From the NCBI GenBank assembly GCA_017453065.1, contig JAFTKW010000003.1:111734-175733 (forward strand): a DNA stretch of 64,000 nucleotides. The letters run 5' to 3'. This stretch comes from Lachnospiraceae bacterium. Its GTDB lineage: Bacteria; Bacillota; Clostridia; Lachnospirales; Lachnospiraceae. Below the pieces are notes generated by a model that had not been told where the DNA came from, ran no database searches, and worked only from the letters and a program-made list of their open reading frames with translations. The translations under genes and the position numbers were made by a program. Below, piece after piece: positions 34,721 to 43,528 of the stretch (position 1 is its first letter; each line of letters opens with the position of its first letter).

Positions 34721-35779
34721 ATGAAAGATATTGCCAGAATGGCTTTACAAAACGGAATGATTCTTGCCGAGGATATTACCGGACATGACAATCAAGTGAT
34801 TTTCCCAAAAGGTACCCAAGTAGACGAGCAGGTTATTGCCAAATTAGCGCGACATTCCATTATGGTGGTTCGCATTATGGAAAAAATCGACTTTGCTACC
34901 ACACATTTTGAGAAGGTGCGCATCAGCGAGGGGTTTCTCCGTTTTCAAAATGCCTACAATATTTGCTTTGAGGAATTCAAGAAACGCATGGAAATGCTGG
35001 TCAACGATCAAGTAAGTATTGATCCAGTGTTTTTGCTTAATATTCACCACTCTATTAGTTCTGTAGTTCCTTCCAGCACCTTACTTTTAGATTATCTATA
35101 CAATATGGTTCCTGGTGAAGACACACTTACCTATGCTCATTTTTTAAACTCCGCCCTTATTGCAGGTGTTTTGGCAGATTGGATGTCCCTTTCTCCTGCG
35201 GAAAAAGGAATCCTCATCCTTTCTGCTTTTTATTATGATGTCGGCAAGCTCAAGCTTCCAAATGAATTACTATGGAAACCAGAGCGTCTTACTTTTGATG
35301 AATACAAGCTAATCCGCACACATACCGAACTTGGATATGACATTGTAAAAGACATGCGCTTAGACAGACATATCATCAGTTCTATTTTGATGCACCACGA
35401 AAGATGCGATGGTTCAGGTTATCCTAACAGACTCAAAAAAGAAGAAATTGACGTATACGCTAAATTCATTGCAATCATAGATGCCTATGAAGCCATGACA
35501 TCTCCTCGAACCTATCGTCAGTCTCTCACACCTCTGCAAGTTATAGATCGTTTTGAAAAAGAAGGCTACAACAAATATGATGAATTCTTGTTGCGTGCCA
35601 TCCTAAAAAGAATCGCTGATACACAAATTGGATTGATGGTCAAACTCAATGACGACTCTATCTGGGAAATATTCGTCATCAATCCAGCTGCATTGTCTAG
35701 ACCAATCCTAAAACAGGACAACAAAGAATTTTTAGATTTAAGCACAAGACCAGACTTACATATTGTATCAATACATTAA
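34721..35779 (+). CDS. HD-GYP domain protein with altered HD motif
   Basis: 352 residues. An N-terminal region of about 125 residues resembles the PilZ-less N-termini of HD-GYP proteins, then an HD-GYP domain. The GYP motif is intact (MHHERCDGSGYP) and so is RTHTELGYDIV, but the central HD reads YYDVGK, with Tyr172 where the metal-binding His is expected (codon TAT at 35234). Catalysis of cyclic di-GMP hydrolysis is therefore doubtful; it may act as a binding or signalling protein. ATG 34721 has GAGG 6 bases upstream. Confidence 0.85.
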   Translation: MKDIARMALQNGMILAEDITGHDNQVIFPKGTQVDEQVIAKLARHSIMVVRIMEKIDFATTHFEKVRISEGFLRFQNAYNICFEEFKKRMEMLVNDQVSIDPVFLLNIHHSISSVVPSSTLLLDYLYNMVPGEDTLTYAHFLNSALIAGVLADWMSLSPAEKGILILSAFYYDVGKLKLPNELLWKPERLTFDEYKLIRTHTELGYDIVKDMRLDRHIISSILMHHERCDGSGYPNRLKKEEIDVYAKFIAIIDAYEAMTSPRTYRQSLTPLQVIDRFEKEGYNKYDEFLLRAILKRIADTQIGLMVKLNDDSIWEIFVINPAALSRPILKQDNKEFLDLSTRPDLHIVSIH

Positions 35780-35813
35780 AAAAAGAGAGAAGCTTTTGCT
35801 TCTCTCTTTTTTT
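35778..35813. terminator. Bidirectional terminator
   Basis: AAAAAAGAGAGAAGC and GCTTCTCTCTTTTTT pair perfectly around TTTT, between the convergent HD-GYP and NUDIX genes. Confidence 0.85.
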
Positions 35814-36264
35814 AATAATACTTCTTTGTGCCCCAAAGATTGTTCTTTTTTAACTCCAAGTACTCAGCATAAGCTTTTTCCAAAATTTGCTTTTCATTGG
35901 CAAATTTAAGCAAATGGATCGCTTCATGATACTTATAAAATCCCGAATCAACAAAGTACTCTTCCTTTTGTGGTTTACTATAATAGCTATCTGCCATCAT
36001 AAGATACCAATGCACTTCTTTCTCAACGGTGTCTTCCGGTACATTAAATGTGTATTCACTTTTTCCTACATATTTAACTATAGTAGCCTGGGCACCAGAC
36101 TCCTCTAAAACCTCTCGAAGGGCTGTATCTTTATACTCTTCCCCTTCTTCCACGGTTCCCTTCGGCAAAACCCATCCTTCGTACTTATTTTTGTAGTTCT
36201 TGTACAAAAGCAGAATTTTCCCCCGGAAAATAACCACACCGCCACAACTGGTTGCCTCAATCAT
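35812..36264 (-). CDS. NUDIX hydrolase
   Basis: 150-residue pyrophosphohydrolase. The Nudix box is complete: GTVEEGEEYKDTALREVLEESGA. The N-terminal SCGGVVIF and WVLPKG are typical of the MutT/Ap4A hydrolase-like group; substrate is unknown. ATG 36264 has AGGAGG 7 bases upstream. A separate promoter lies 50 bases further up. Confidence 0.9.
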   Translation of the reverse strand: MIEATSCGGVVIFRGKILLLYKNYKNKYEGWVLPKGTVEEGEEYKDTALREVLEESGAQATIVKYVGKSEYTFNVPEDTVEKEVHWYLMMADSYYSKPQKEEYFVDSGFYKYHEAIHLLKFANEKQILEKAYAEYLELKKNNLWGTKKYY

Positions 36265-36313
36265 TGCAATTCCTCCTAGTTTTGGTGTGTCAAATAAAAA
36301 CTGACCTGATAAG

Positions 36314-36342
36314 AGTATATCCCAAATTGACAGATTAAGCAA
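36314..36342 (-). promoter_or_regulatory. Sigma-A promoter of the NUDIX gene
   Basis: On the minus strand TTGCTT, 17 bases, TATACT, 50 bases before the NUDIX start codon. Confidence 0.7.
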
Positions 36343-36359
36343 TACAATTTCACTATAAG

Positions 36360-38579
36360 CTAGAGAGCACCTTTCTTTTCATGACCTGTTGTGTAGTCTG
36401 CGAAAGGAATATCTTTTTCTTTTGAAACTGTTCCGATTTCTATGGCCCAAAAGTAATCCAACACTTTTTTTGCTTCTTCTTTCGTCTCGACAGTCAAATT
36501 CAAACGTTTTCCAATCTGCATACCCGCTTTCACCTTGTCATGCAGGGAAAGCACAACCGGATTGTAAATTACATTGTAGCAATGTTTACAATTGGTGTGG
36601 ACTGGCAATCGTTTATTCATACGATCTACCAAACTGTAATCATATTGCTCTTTTAAAGAATCTGATTTCCCAACAGTTTTGAGACATTGATTTGAGGTCT
36701 TCGCAATACAGTTTGCGGTCACCATCATTGGCATGTGGCCATATACAATCTGTTCAAATCCACGGTGGGTAGAAAGCAACGGAGCTTGTTCTTTTTTGGA
36801 CAATTCCAAAGGTAGGCATAGTCCTGTAAATTCATTAAGATACTGAACACTCTCTGTATTCCAACAATAAAAGCCCGCATCTCCATACAGCAAACCTTTA
36901 TAATTATTTTCTTTCAAGAATGCATAGGTCTCCAGGTTTCGAACCAGAACGCCATCGATATCCCTAAAAGATAATTTAGAAGTCAAATTGGAAAGCCATG
37001 AGTAATCTCTTTTTCGAAGAATATAAGGCAACGCAATTAGTAGTTTTGGAATACGACTTTTTCTCCTTAAAATTTGATTTTTAAACTCCTTTAATTGATC
37101 GTCTAGACTCTGCTCCTTAAGCAAATGGCTTTCTATGATTAGGTGACTTACTTCTATATCCGATTCTAAATAAGCTTCCATCTGCTCATTTTTAGAAATC
37201 AGTAAACGACACTCTGCAGTTTCATCAATAACAGTCTTTTCTTTAGATGTGTTATCTTGAATATCATTTCTTTCAAGTCGCGCATCATCACGATTAGGAC
37301 ACAACTTATCCGTAAGCATAGTTATTGCTTCTCTACGAAGTTCTTTGATTGCCTTTAATGAATAAAAGATTTGTTCATCCATAATTAATGTCAAAGAATC
37401 ACAGGCATAAAAGGAATCTCCCAATCCAAGCAAACCCTTCTGTATATTTTCTTTCGTAATTGGCGCTTTAAGTGCAGGCTGCACAACCTCTCCAAAGGCA
37501 GTAACTTGAAATCCATTCGCCGAAACAGTAAGCTTCGCTTTTTCACCCAAGGAAAAATTAGCTTCCATCGAAATCTTAACTTTAGGTTCTTTTTCTAAAT
37601 ATTTCTTTCTAATACTAATAAGCAGTTGCTCATCGCTTCCTGAATAACTCGGAGAAGTCAACGTAATCATTTCTCTGCCGTTATGTCTGAAATAATATCC
37701 ATCCAATATTTCAGAACGAATATACAGCGCTCTTAATTTGTCCATATCGCTTTGATCCACCTTATAGGAATGCGGATCAGCATAATATAAGTCTATATAT
37801 TTACGGTATATTTCTGTAACCCCGGCTACATATTCAGGTTTTTTCATTCGTCCTTCTATCTTAAAGGAGTCAATGCCTGCTTCTATTAGTTGAGGTAAAT
37901 GCTCAATTGTACACATATCTTTCAAACTCAATGGATAAGAAATACCTTTGATGTTTCCTTTTTGCTTGTGAACAATTTCATAAGGAAGTCTACAAGGCTG
38001 CGCACACTTACCTCTGTTTCCACTTCTTCCGCCAAGATAACTACTAAACAAACATTGTCCTGAATAGCAATAACACATGGCCCCATGAACGAAGGTTTCA
38101 ATATCAAGACCTGTTTCCTGCTTTATATCTTTTATTTCATTTAAAGATAATTCTCTTGCGGGAACAATTCGATGGGCTCCCATCTCTTTTAACAGTTTCG
38201 CCCCATAGGTTCCTGTAATTGTCATCTGTGTACTAACATGCAATTCCATATCTGGAAAATGCCTTTTGATAAACTGAAAAACACCTAGGTCCTGTACAAT
38301 AACAGCATCCAATCCAGCCTTATAAAAGGGATAAATGTAATCATAAATTTCATCAAATTCCTTTTCCTTAACCAGTGTGTTGACCGTTAGAAAAATCTTT
38401 TTCCCAAGAGCATGGGCATACTTGATGCCATGACACAAAGTTTCTGTTGTGAAATTTTCCGCAAAAGCTCTTGCTCCAAACTTTTCTCCACCTAAATAAA
38501 TAGCATCTGCACCAGCATGCAGTGCTCCGATCAAGCTTTCATAACTTCCTGCAGGAGCTAACAACTCAACTTTTCCCAT
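36360..38579 (-). CDS. U32 family peptidase-like protein with DUF3656 (RlhA/TrhP-like)
   Basis: 739 residues. The U32 core starts with VELLAPAGSYESL and carries the cysteine set CYCYSGQC...GNRGKCAQPC that in TrhP/RlhA holds an iron-sulphur cluster; a middle DUF3656-like region and a C-terminal part with CKHCYN follow. Though named peptidases, bacterial U32 proteins of this type hydroxylate RNA (TrhP on tRNA, RlhA on 23S rRNA C2501), so RNA hydroxylation is the best guess. GGAGG precedes the ATG. It follows zapA, a common clostridial pair. Confidence 0.85.
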   Translation of the reverse strand: MGKVELLAPAGSYESLIGALHAGADAIYLGGEKFGARAFAENFTTETLCHGIKYAHALGKKIFLTVNTLVKEKEFDEIYDYIYPFYKAGLDAVIVQDLGVFQFIKRHFPDMELHVSTQMTITGTYGAKLLKEMGAHRIVPARELSLNEIKDIKQETGLDIETFVHGAMCYCYSGQCLFSSYLGGRSGNRGKCAQPCRLPYEIVHKQKGNIKGISYPLSLKDMCTIEHLPQLIEAGIDSFKIEGRMKKPEYVAGVTEIYRKYIDLYYADPHSYKVDQSDMDKLRALYIRSEILDGYYFRHNGREMITLTSPSYSGSDEQLLISIRKKYLEKEPKVKISMEANFSLGEKAKLTVSANGFQVTAFGEVVQPALKAPITKENIQKGLLGLGDSFYACDSLTLIMDEQIFYSLKAIKELRREAITMLTDKLCPNRDDARLERNDIQDNTSKEKTVIDETAECRLLISKNEQMEAYLESDIEVSHLIIESHLLKEQSLDDQLKEFKNQILRRKSRIPKLLIALPYILRKRDYSWLSNLTSKLSFRDIDGVLVRNLETYAFLKENNYKGLLYGDAGFYCWNTESVQYLNEFTGLCLPLELSKKEQAPLLSTHRGFEQIVYGHMPMMVTANCIAKTSNQCLKTVGKSDSLKEQYDYSLVDRMNKRLPVHTNCKHCYNVIYNPVVLSLHDKVKAGMQIGKRLNLTVETKEEAKKVLDYFWAIEIGTVSKEKDIPFADYTTGHEKKGAL

Positions 38580-38604
38580 ACTTCCTCCAAAGGATATAAT
38601 AAGA

Positions 38605-38631
38605 AACGCCACCCTTTCCTAAGGCGGCGTT
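38605..38631 (-). terminator. Possible weak terminator between zapA and the U32 gene
   Basis: AACGCC-g-CCTT-AGGA-AAGG-gt-GGCGTT forms a hairpin 4 bases after the zapA stop codon, followed only by TTTCTTATT. It may reduce rather than stop read-through. Confidence 0.4.
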
Positions 38632-38635
38632 ATGA

Positions 38636-39043
38636 TTAGTGTCTGTGATCACCTAATTCTGTCTCAAGACGAACAATTTTCTTTTCGCTTTCATTGACCT
38701 GTGTCTGCAACTCTCTCACTGTTTTTTCTGTATTTTCCAGTTTGATTTGTGCTGCAATCAGTTCATGTTTGAGATCATACAGTTCCTTCTCTTTCGCTTG
38801 AATGTCTTCCTCCAACATAGCAATCTGCTTCTTTGCTTTGAAATAGTCATCTGCTATATTCAACTGCAAAAGTACATTCTGAGTGTCGGAAGGTTGACGG
38901 CGAAATCCATCTAATTTGCTGTATTCCTCTATCTTACTATTAATGTAGGATGCAATGCGCTGCAAATACTCTTCGCTTTCGTATCCGCTCAATGTAAAAA
39001 TTTTACCACCGATAATTACTTCTGTATCTGTTTTAGAAGCCAT
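38636..39043 (-). CDS. zapA: Cell division protein ZapA
   Basis: 135-residue FtsZ-associated protein. The N-terminal domain (TEVIIGGKIFTLSGYESEEYLQRIA) and the following long coiled coil (about 60-130) are typical of the longer Firmicute ZapA. It bundles FtsZ filaments at the division ring. ATG 39043 is preferred for GGGGATGAG upstream; the frame continues to 39061. Confidence 0.88.
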   Translation of the reverse strand: MASKTDTEVIIGGKIFTLSGYESEEYLQRIASYINSKIEEYSKLDGFRRQPSDTQNVLLQLNIADDYFKAKKQIAMLEEDIQAKEKELYDLKHELIAAQIKLENTEKTVRELQTQVNESEKKIVRLETELGDHRH

Positions 39044-39156
39044 AATCTCATCCCCCTGCAAAAGGCAAAAACACTATATATGCCATCAAACAAAAGTTCA
39101 TATACCAAATATATTATATATCAAGGTTGTAATGCAGGCAAGACAAATCTTGATAT

Positions 39157-40053
39157 TTAAGGTTTTTTTAACCAAATACCATCTTCCGTGTACTCAATTA
39201 ATATTTTTTTGTCTGAAAGGCCAAGTTTCTCCCATAGTTCTTTTGGAATTTGAACCCTTCCATGTCGATCTACAATGGCATATTCCACCTGAGTTTCCCC
39301 TTCGTACCCCCAAGTATCTTCCAAGTCTCGCTCTGAAGACGAAACAAAAAAGTCATCTCTAATAATCTTTTCACTACTTATCTTTCCATCTCTGATTGCT
39401 GCAACTCGAGGAACCTGCTTGGACAATGATACATCATGTGTTACAACAATAATGGTCTGTCCTAGCTGCTCATTCAAATTCTTGAATACATCATACACAT
39501 ATTTGGCGGTCTTACTGTCAACACTTCCTGTAGGTTCATCTGCCAATAAAACTTTAGGATCGTTTGCCAACGCAATGGCAATGGCTATCCTCTGCTGCTC
39601 CCCACCCGACAATGTGTGTAACTTGTGATTCTTCTTGTCTGAAAGACCGACCATATTCAAAAGCATAGTTGCTCTTTCTCTCTTGTGTCTTTCTTTTTTG
39701 CCATTAAATCGCATGGGCATAAGAATATTTTCATAAGCAGTCAAATAAGGAATAAGATTGCGGCCATTATTCTGCCACACAAAGCCAACTGTGTTTCTCT
39801 TATATTCTACCAATTCATTTTCGGTCATAGTAAAAAGATTTTGTCCATTTACAAACAGTTTACCAGCGCTAGGTCTATCCAAACCTCCCAGCATATTAAG
39901 AAATGTCGATTTCCCACTGCCAGAACTTCCAATGATAGCCATAAACTCGCCTTTTTCTACAGTCAAATCCAGCCCTTGAAGTGCAACAACTTCCAAATCT
40001 TTAGTCTTATATATTTTGACTAGATTGTCCGCCTGAACCATCCATTCACTCAT
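39157..40053 (-). CDS. ABC transporter ATPase with AbrB-like C-terminal segment
   Basis: 298 residues. Residues 1-230 are a LolD/MacB-type ATPase: Walker A GSSGSGKST, signature LSGGEQQR, Walker B VLLADEPTG and the switch His in VTHDV. Residues 256-298 (IVDRHGRVQIPKELWEKLGL) resemble the AbrB/SpoVT swapped-hairpin fold, which is unusual on a transporter ATPase and may dimerise it or bind DNA. Start overlaps the previous ATPase stop by 4 bases (ATGA). It is the last gene of the adaptor/permease cluster. Confidence 0.88.
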   Translation of the reverse strand: MSEWMVQADNLVKIYKTKDLEVVALQGLDLTVEKGEFMAIIGSSGSGKSTFLNMLGGLDRPSAGKLFVNGQNLFTMTENELVEYKRNTVGFVWQNNGRNLIPYLTAYENILMPMRFNGKKERHKRERATMLLNMVGLSDKKNHKLHTLSGGEQQRIAIAIALANDPKVLLADEPTGSVDSKTAKYVYDVFKNLNEQLGQTIIVVTHDVSLSKQVPRVAAIRDGKISSEKIIRDDFFVSSSERDLEDTWGYEGETQVEYAIVDRHGRVQIPKELWEKLGLSDKKILIEYTEDGIWLKKP

Positions 40054-40718
40054 ATTAGTTCTCCATCCTGTAATTCAAACACCAAATCACCTGCGCCCAT
40101 GAGTCCTGGGTCATGTGTGGTCATCAAAATAGTAATCCCTTCTTTTTCCACTAACTTTTGAAAAAGTTTGATGACCGATAAAGCAGTAGTAGAATCCAGC
40201 TCGCCTGTTGGCTCATCTGCAAAAATAATTTGTGGTTTGTGTGCCAAAGCCCTCGCAATTGCAACTCTCTGTTGTTCGCCACCAGACAATTCCTGTGGCA
40301 TATGATACATTCTGTTCTCAAGACCAACCATGCGCAGCACTTCTTCTGTTCTTTCTTTTCTATATTCTTTCACGCCAGCCATACGAAGACTAAATTCTAC
40401 ATTTTCATAAGCACTAAGCAAAGGTAGCAAAGAGACAGACTGAAACACAAATCCTAGTCTTTGTCTACGTAGGGCCTCTCTTTTACCCTCCGACATAGCT
40501 GAAATATTTTGATCTTTATACCAGACCTGACCAGACGTTGGCTGATCTAAGGCACTCATAATATTTAATAATGTTGTTTTGCCAGAGCCGGATTTACCTC
40601 GTAAAATAGCCAAACGTTGATCTGGAACCTCCAAAGTAATCCCTTTCAACGCATGAAATTCTTGACCAACTTTGCCAGGGACAGGAAAACTTCTTGTAAC
40701 GTCAATGGTTTTTATCAT
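40050..40718 (-). CDS. ABC transporter ATP-binding protein
   Basis: 222-residue MacB/LolD-type ATPase. Walker A is GKSGSGKTT, the signature is LSGGEQQR and Walker B is IIFADEPTG, followed by TTHDP. It has no extra C-terminal domain, unlike its downstream neighbour. Start ATG 40718 overlaps the permease stop by a few bases. Two ATPases with one permease suggest a heterodimeric motor. Confidence 0.93.
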   Translation of the reverse strand: MIKTIDVTRSFPVPGKVGQEFHALKGITLEVPDQRLAILRGKSGSGKTTLLNIMSALDQPTSGQVWYKDQNISAMSEGKREALRRQRLGFVFQSVSLLPLLSAYENVEFSLRMAGVKEYRKERTEEVLRMVGLENRMYHMPQELSGGEQQRVAIARALAHKPQIIFADEPTGELDSTTALSVIKLFQKLVEKEGITILMTTHDPGLMGAGDLVFELQDGELI

Positions 40719-40722
40719 ATCC

Positions 40723-43515
40723 CTAATCCTCCCCAAGTTTCAAAGCTTTGGTAATGTTCATATGTGCAACAATTCTAGCTATCACAAACAAACATACAAG
40801 CATTACAATTCCAACAATAGCATAGAGTTGTGTCACATCGCTTTGGCTTGTAATCAGTTTAAGCGGTAGCACTTGATTTGTAGATGTATAAGCATTCTGA
40901 ATGATTGGCACAAATAGTCTGGCACCCCAAATGCCTACAATGCCACCCATAAGCATAGCGTATCCACCACAGGAAATCTGTTCAAAAAGCAACATCTTCG
41001 TAATTTCTCGTTTCTTCATGCCCATAGCTCTGAGCACACCAAACATAAGCTCCCTTTGTCTGATACTTAAAATAAAATAAATCAGATATCCAACACCATT
41101 CAAGATGAGAATAACGATGAAACTCATTGTCAAGATACCATTGGTTCCTTGGAACAAGGTATCCTGACTTATCTCTGCAGAAGTCTCTCTGATGTCTTCA
41201 AACATAGCAAACTTTGTTTTGGGGTTTGCTTTGATATAATCATATATGCTTTCACCCTCGTCTGATGTGGTAACCCACATTTCATAAGGAGTCACACCAA
41301 CATTTGACTGAACAAAACTCAAATTGGCTACTAACATATACTTATCTTCCTGTTTTAGAGACCCATCTTTTTGATATTCATAATAATTAGGATCATAGGA
41401 AGGCCAATAATTAAAAAAACCTACGATGGTACATTTCATCTTTCCGCCTTTACCATCGGGTAGGGCAATCACATCTCCCAGTTCATATCCTTTTTTCGTC
41501 ATAAAGTTCTCTGAAGCCAGTACATTGGCTTTGTCAGCGGACAATATTTTTAAGTATTCTACGAAATCATAAGGCAGCAGTCCATCCGGCATATAAGCAA
41601 CACGTGCAAAATCACTGGCACGTATACCCATCACAATTATTGGATTGTCAAATTTGGAAACCGAAAACTCTTTTTTTAATACTTTAGCACTGTTTATAAC
41701 CCCATCCAGTACCGTAAATCTGGATGCATCAGGTTCATAATACTCAATCGGTTCCTCTGATGTCTTGAAAGAAATATTATTACTCCACACCTCTTTAAAA
41801 GTGATCTCACTGCCACTGATATATTGATTGTTCGCTTCCGCATTGGCAACAATAGTACGTGCAATTGTGGTGCTATGAATACCGAGAGCAACGGTAAGAG
41901 TGACAAACAAAAGAACAAACTCCTGCCTATGCCCGCCTCGAATTTGATCCGTCAAAGCCACATAGGTAGAGGGGGACAATCTCTTTTTGCTTACTAAAAA
42001 CAAAAGCTGCATAATCCAGGGTCTGATTCGAACAGTAAACAGCCCCATTCCAAACAGAAACAAAGAAGAACTTAAATATAATAACGGGTCTAGGGATTCC
42101 CCTGTTAAAACCTGCTCCATAATATTCCCTTGATTTTTGGAAAAAGTATAGTAACCATACAGGGATAGTCCTATGCATATAAAATCAAGGCATATCAATT
42201 TCCACCAAGTTCTATGCTTTTGACCCTTTGACTGTTTCAGGTTCACTATGGAAATCTTGCTTGCTGAGGCAGCAGGAATCAGAGTCATAGCCAAACTGAT
42301 ACAGAGTGCAATAAGTCCATATAGATATGCATCCTGCGAATATCTGGCTTCTAAAACACGGTTTCCGTTAAATTCCATAAAGTTCGTAGCAGTACCAAGC
42401 GCATTACAAATAAGCTTGCCCAAAGGCAAACCCGCCACAAAAGACAAAACGCTCAGAATTACATTTTGTCCCAAATATAGTCCTAAGATCTGATAACTTT
42501 TGGCTCCTCGACTTTTCATAACAGATATCTCATTCGCTTCCATAGAAAGCATTTGAGAAGAAATCATATAAATAAAGGAGAACAAAAGAAGCAAAACAGG
42601 AATCTGTAATATCACTAGAGAACCTTCTATTCGACTCTCTTTGATGACATAATTCTCCAAGATGCTCTCATATACATTCTTTTCCAAGATTTGTTTGTAT
42701 ACATCCTTTTCATAGTAATCCTCGGACAATTCAAGTACCCTGGACACATCCGATGGTTCCATTTGAGTGTAGTCAATCAAAACATTAGTCAGTTTACGAA
42801 GTCCATAAGTATCCTGTGCTTCCTCTGTAAGAAAGTAATCCTGGAAAGTTTGCGGGCTAACAAATAAATCTTTGTTTAAGTTTTCAACTTCTTCCACCCA
42901 ATACTCGTCTTGACTATTTAATGGAGAAAACACTCCAACCACTTGGATTCTAAGAGGTGTTTCGCTGGTCAAGAACTCATAGCCATCAAACTCATATACT
43001 TCATTTAAGAGCACATCCAAGGCTCCCGCAGCCGCATCCGAAATCATCACTTCTATGTACTGGGTGGTTCCATCGTAATCTGCTGGCTCCCTTCCCATTA
43101 CAATTTCCACATGCTCTGACAAATCATTCATAGTGGAAATTCTGGCCAATCTATGTAACTTCTCGCTTCTTTCAATGACTGGACTTATTTCCTTTAAAGA
43201 AGTAGACAAAAATGAATTGGATTGATACACCGGCACACCAAAATCAGCCACCATCTGATCTATCATCTTCATGTAATTGTCATATGGCAAAGAAGCTCGT
43301 CCAATGCTACGAGTGTGTTTTACTGTTATTTGAAATGGCCATACTCCCATTTCATCCTCATAGGCAGCAAACTCACTGGTAAGCATTTGTTTGAAAGAGG
43401 CATCACGATACATTGGATAGCTAACTGCAATTGCCACAAGCAACATATTTCCTATTAACAGGCAAGCTGCCAACCACTTTTTGTGAAAAATCTTCTGAAT
43501 AATTAAGGTAAACAT
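40723..43515 (-). CDS. ABC transporter permease, FtsX/MacB type with duplicated core
   Basis: 930 residues, about ten predicted membrane helices. An N-terminal helix (about 10-32) is followed by a large extracellular MacB_PCD-like region (to about residue 300), a first set of helices (about 305-520), a second extracellular region (about 560-790) and the C-terminal three-helix FtsX core (LRAMGMKKREITKMLLFEQ). This layout fits mechanotransmission permeases that move or extract lipids, lipoproteins or peptides. Three adaptor lipoproteins are encoded directly upstream. The substrate is unknown. Confidence 0.9.
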   Translation of the reverse strand: MFTLIIQKIFHKKWLAACLLIGNMLLVAIAVSYPMYRDASFKQMLTSEFAAYEDEMGVWPFQITVKHTRSIGRASLPYDNYMKMIDQMVADFGVPVYQSNSFLSTSLKEISPVIERSEKLHRLARISTMNDLSEHVEIVMGREPADYDGTTQYIEVMISDAAAGALDVLLNEVYEFDGYEFLTSETPLRIQVVGVFSPLNSQDEYWVEEVENLNKDLFVSPQTFQDYFLTEEAQDTYGLRKLTNVLIDYTQMEPSDVSRVLELSEDYYEKDVYKQILEKNVYESILENYVIKESRIEGSLVILQIPVLLLLFSFIYMISSQMLSMEANEISVMKSRGAKSYQILGLYLGQNVILSVLSFVAGLPLGKLICNALGTATNFMEFNGNRVLEARYSQDAYLYGLIALCISLAMTLIPAASASKISIVNLKQSKGQKHRTWWKLICLDFICIGLSLYGYYTFSKNQGNIMEQVLTGESLDPLLYLSSSLFLFGMGLFTVRIRPWIMQLLFLVSKKRLSPSTYVALTDQIRGGHRQEFVLLFVTLTVALGIHSTTIARTIVANAEANNQYISGSEITFKEVWSNNISFKTSEEPIEYYEPDASRFTVLDGVINSAKVLKKEFSVSKFDNPIIVMGIRASDFARVAYMPDGLLPYDFVEYLKILSADKANVLASENFMTKKGYELGDVIALPDGKGGKMKCTIVGFFNYWPSYDPNYYEYQKDGSLKQEDKYMLVANLSFVQSNVGVTPYEMWVTTSDEGESIYDYIKANPKTKFAMFEDIRETSAEISQDTLFQGTNGILTMSFIVILILNGVGYLIYFILSIRQRELMFGVLRAMGMKKREITKMLLFEQISCGGYAMLMGGIVGIWGARLFVPIIQNAYTSTNQVLPLKLITSQSDVTQLYAIVGIVMLVCLFVIARIVAHMNITKALKLGED

Positions 43516-43528
43516 TCATTTCTCCCAC

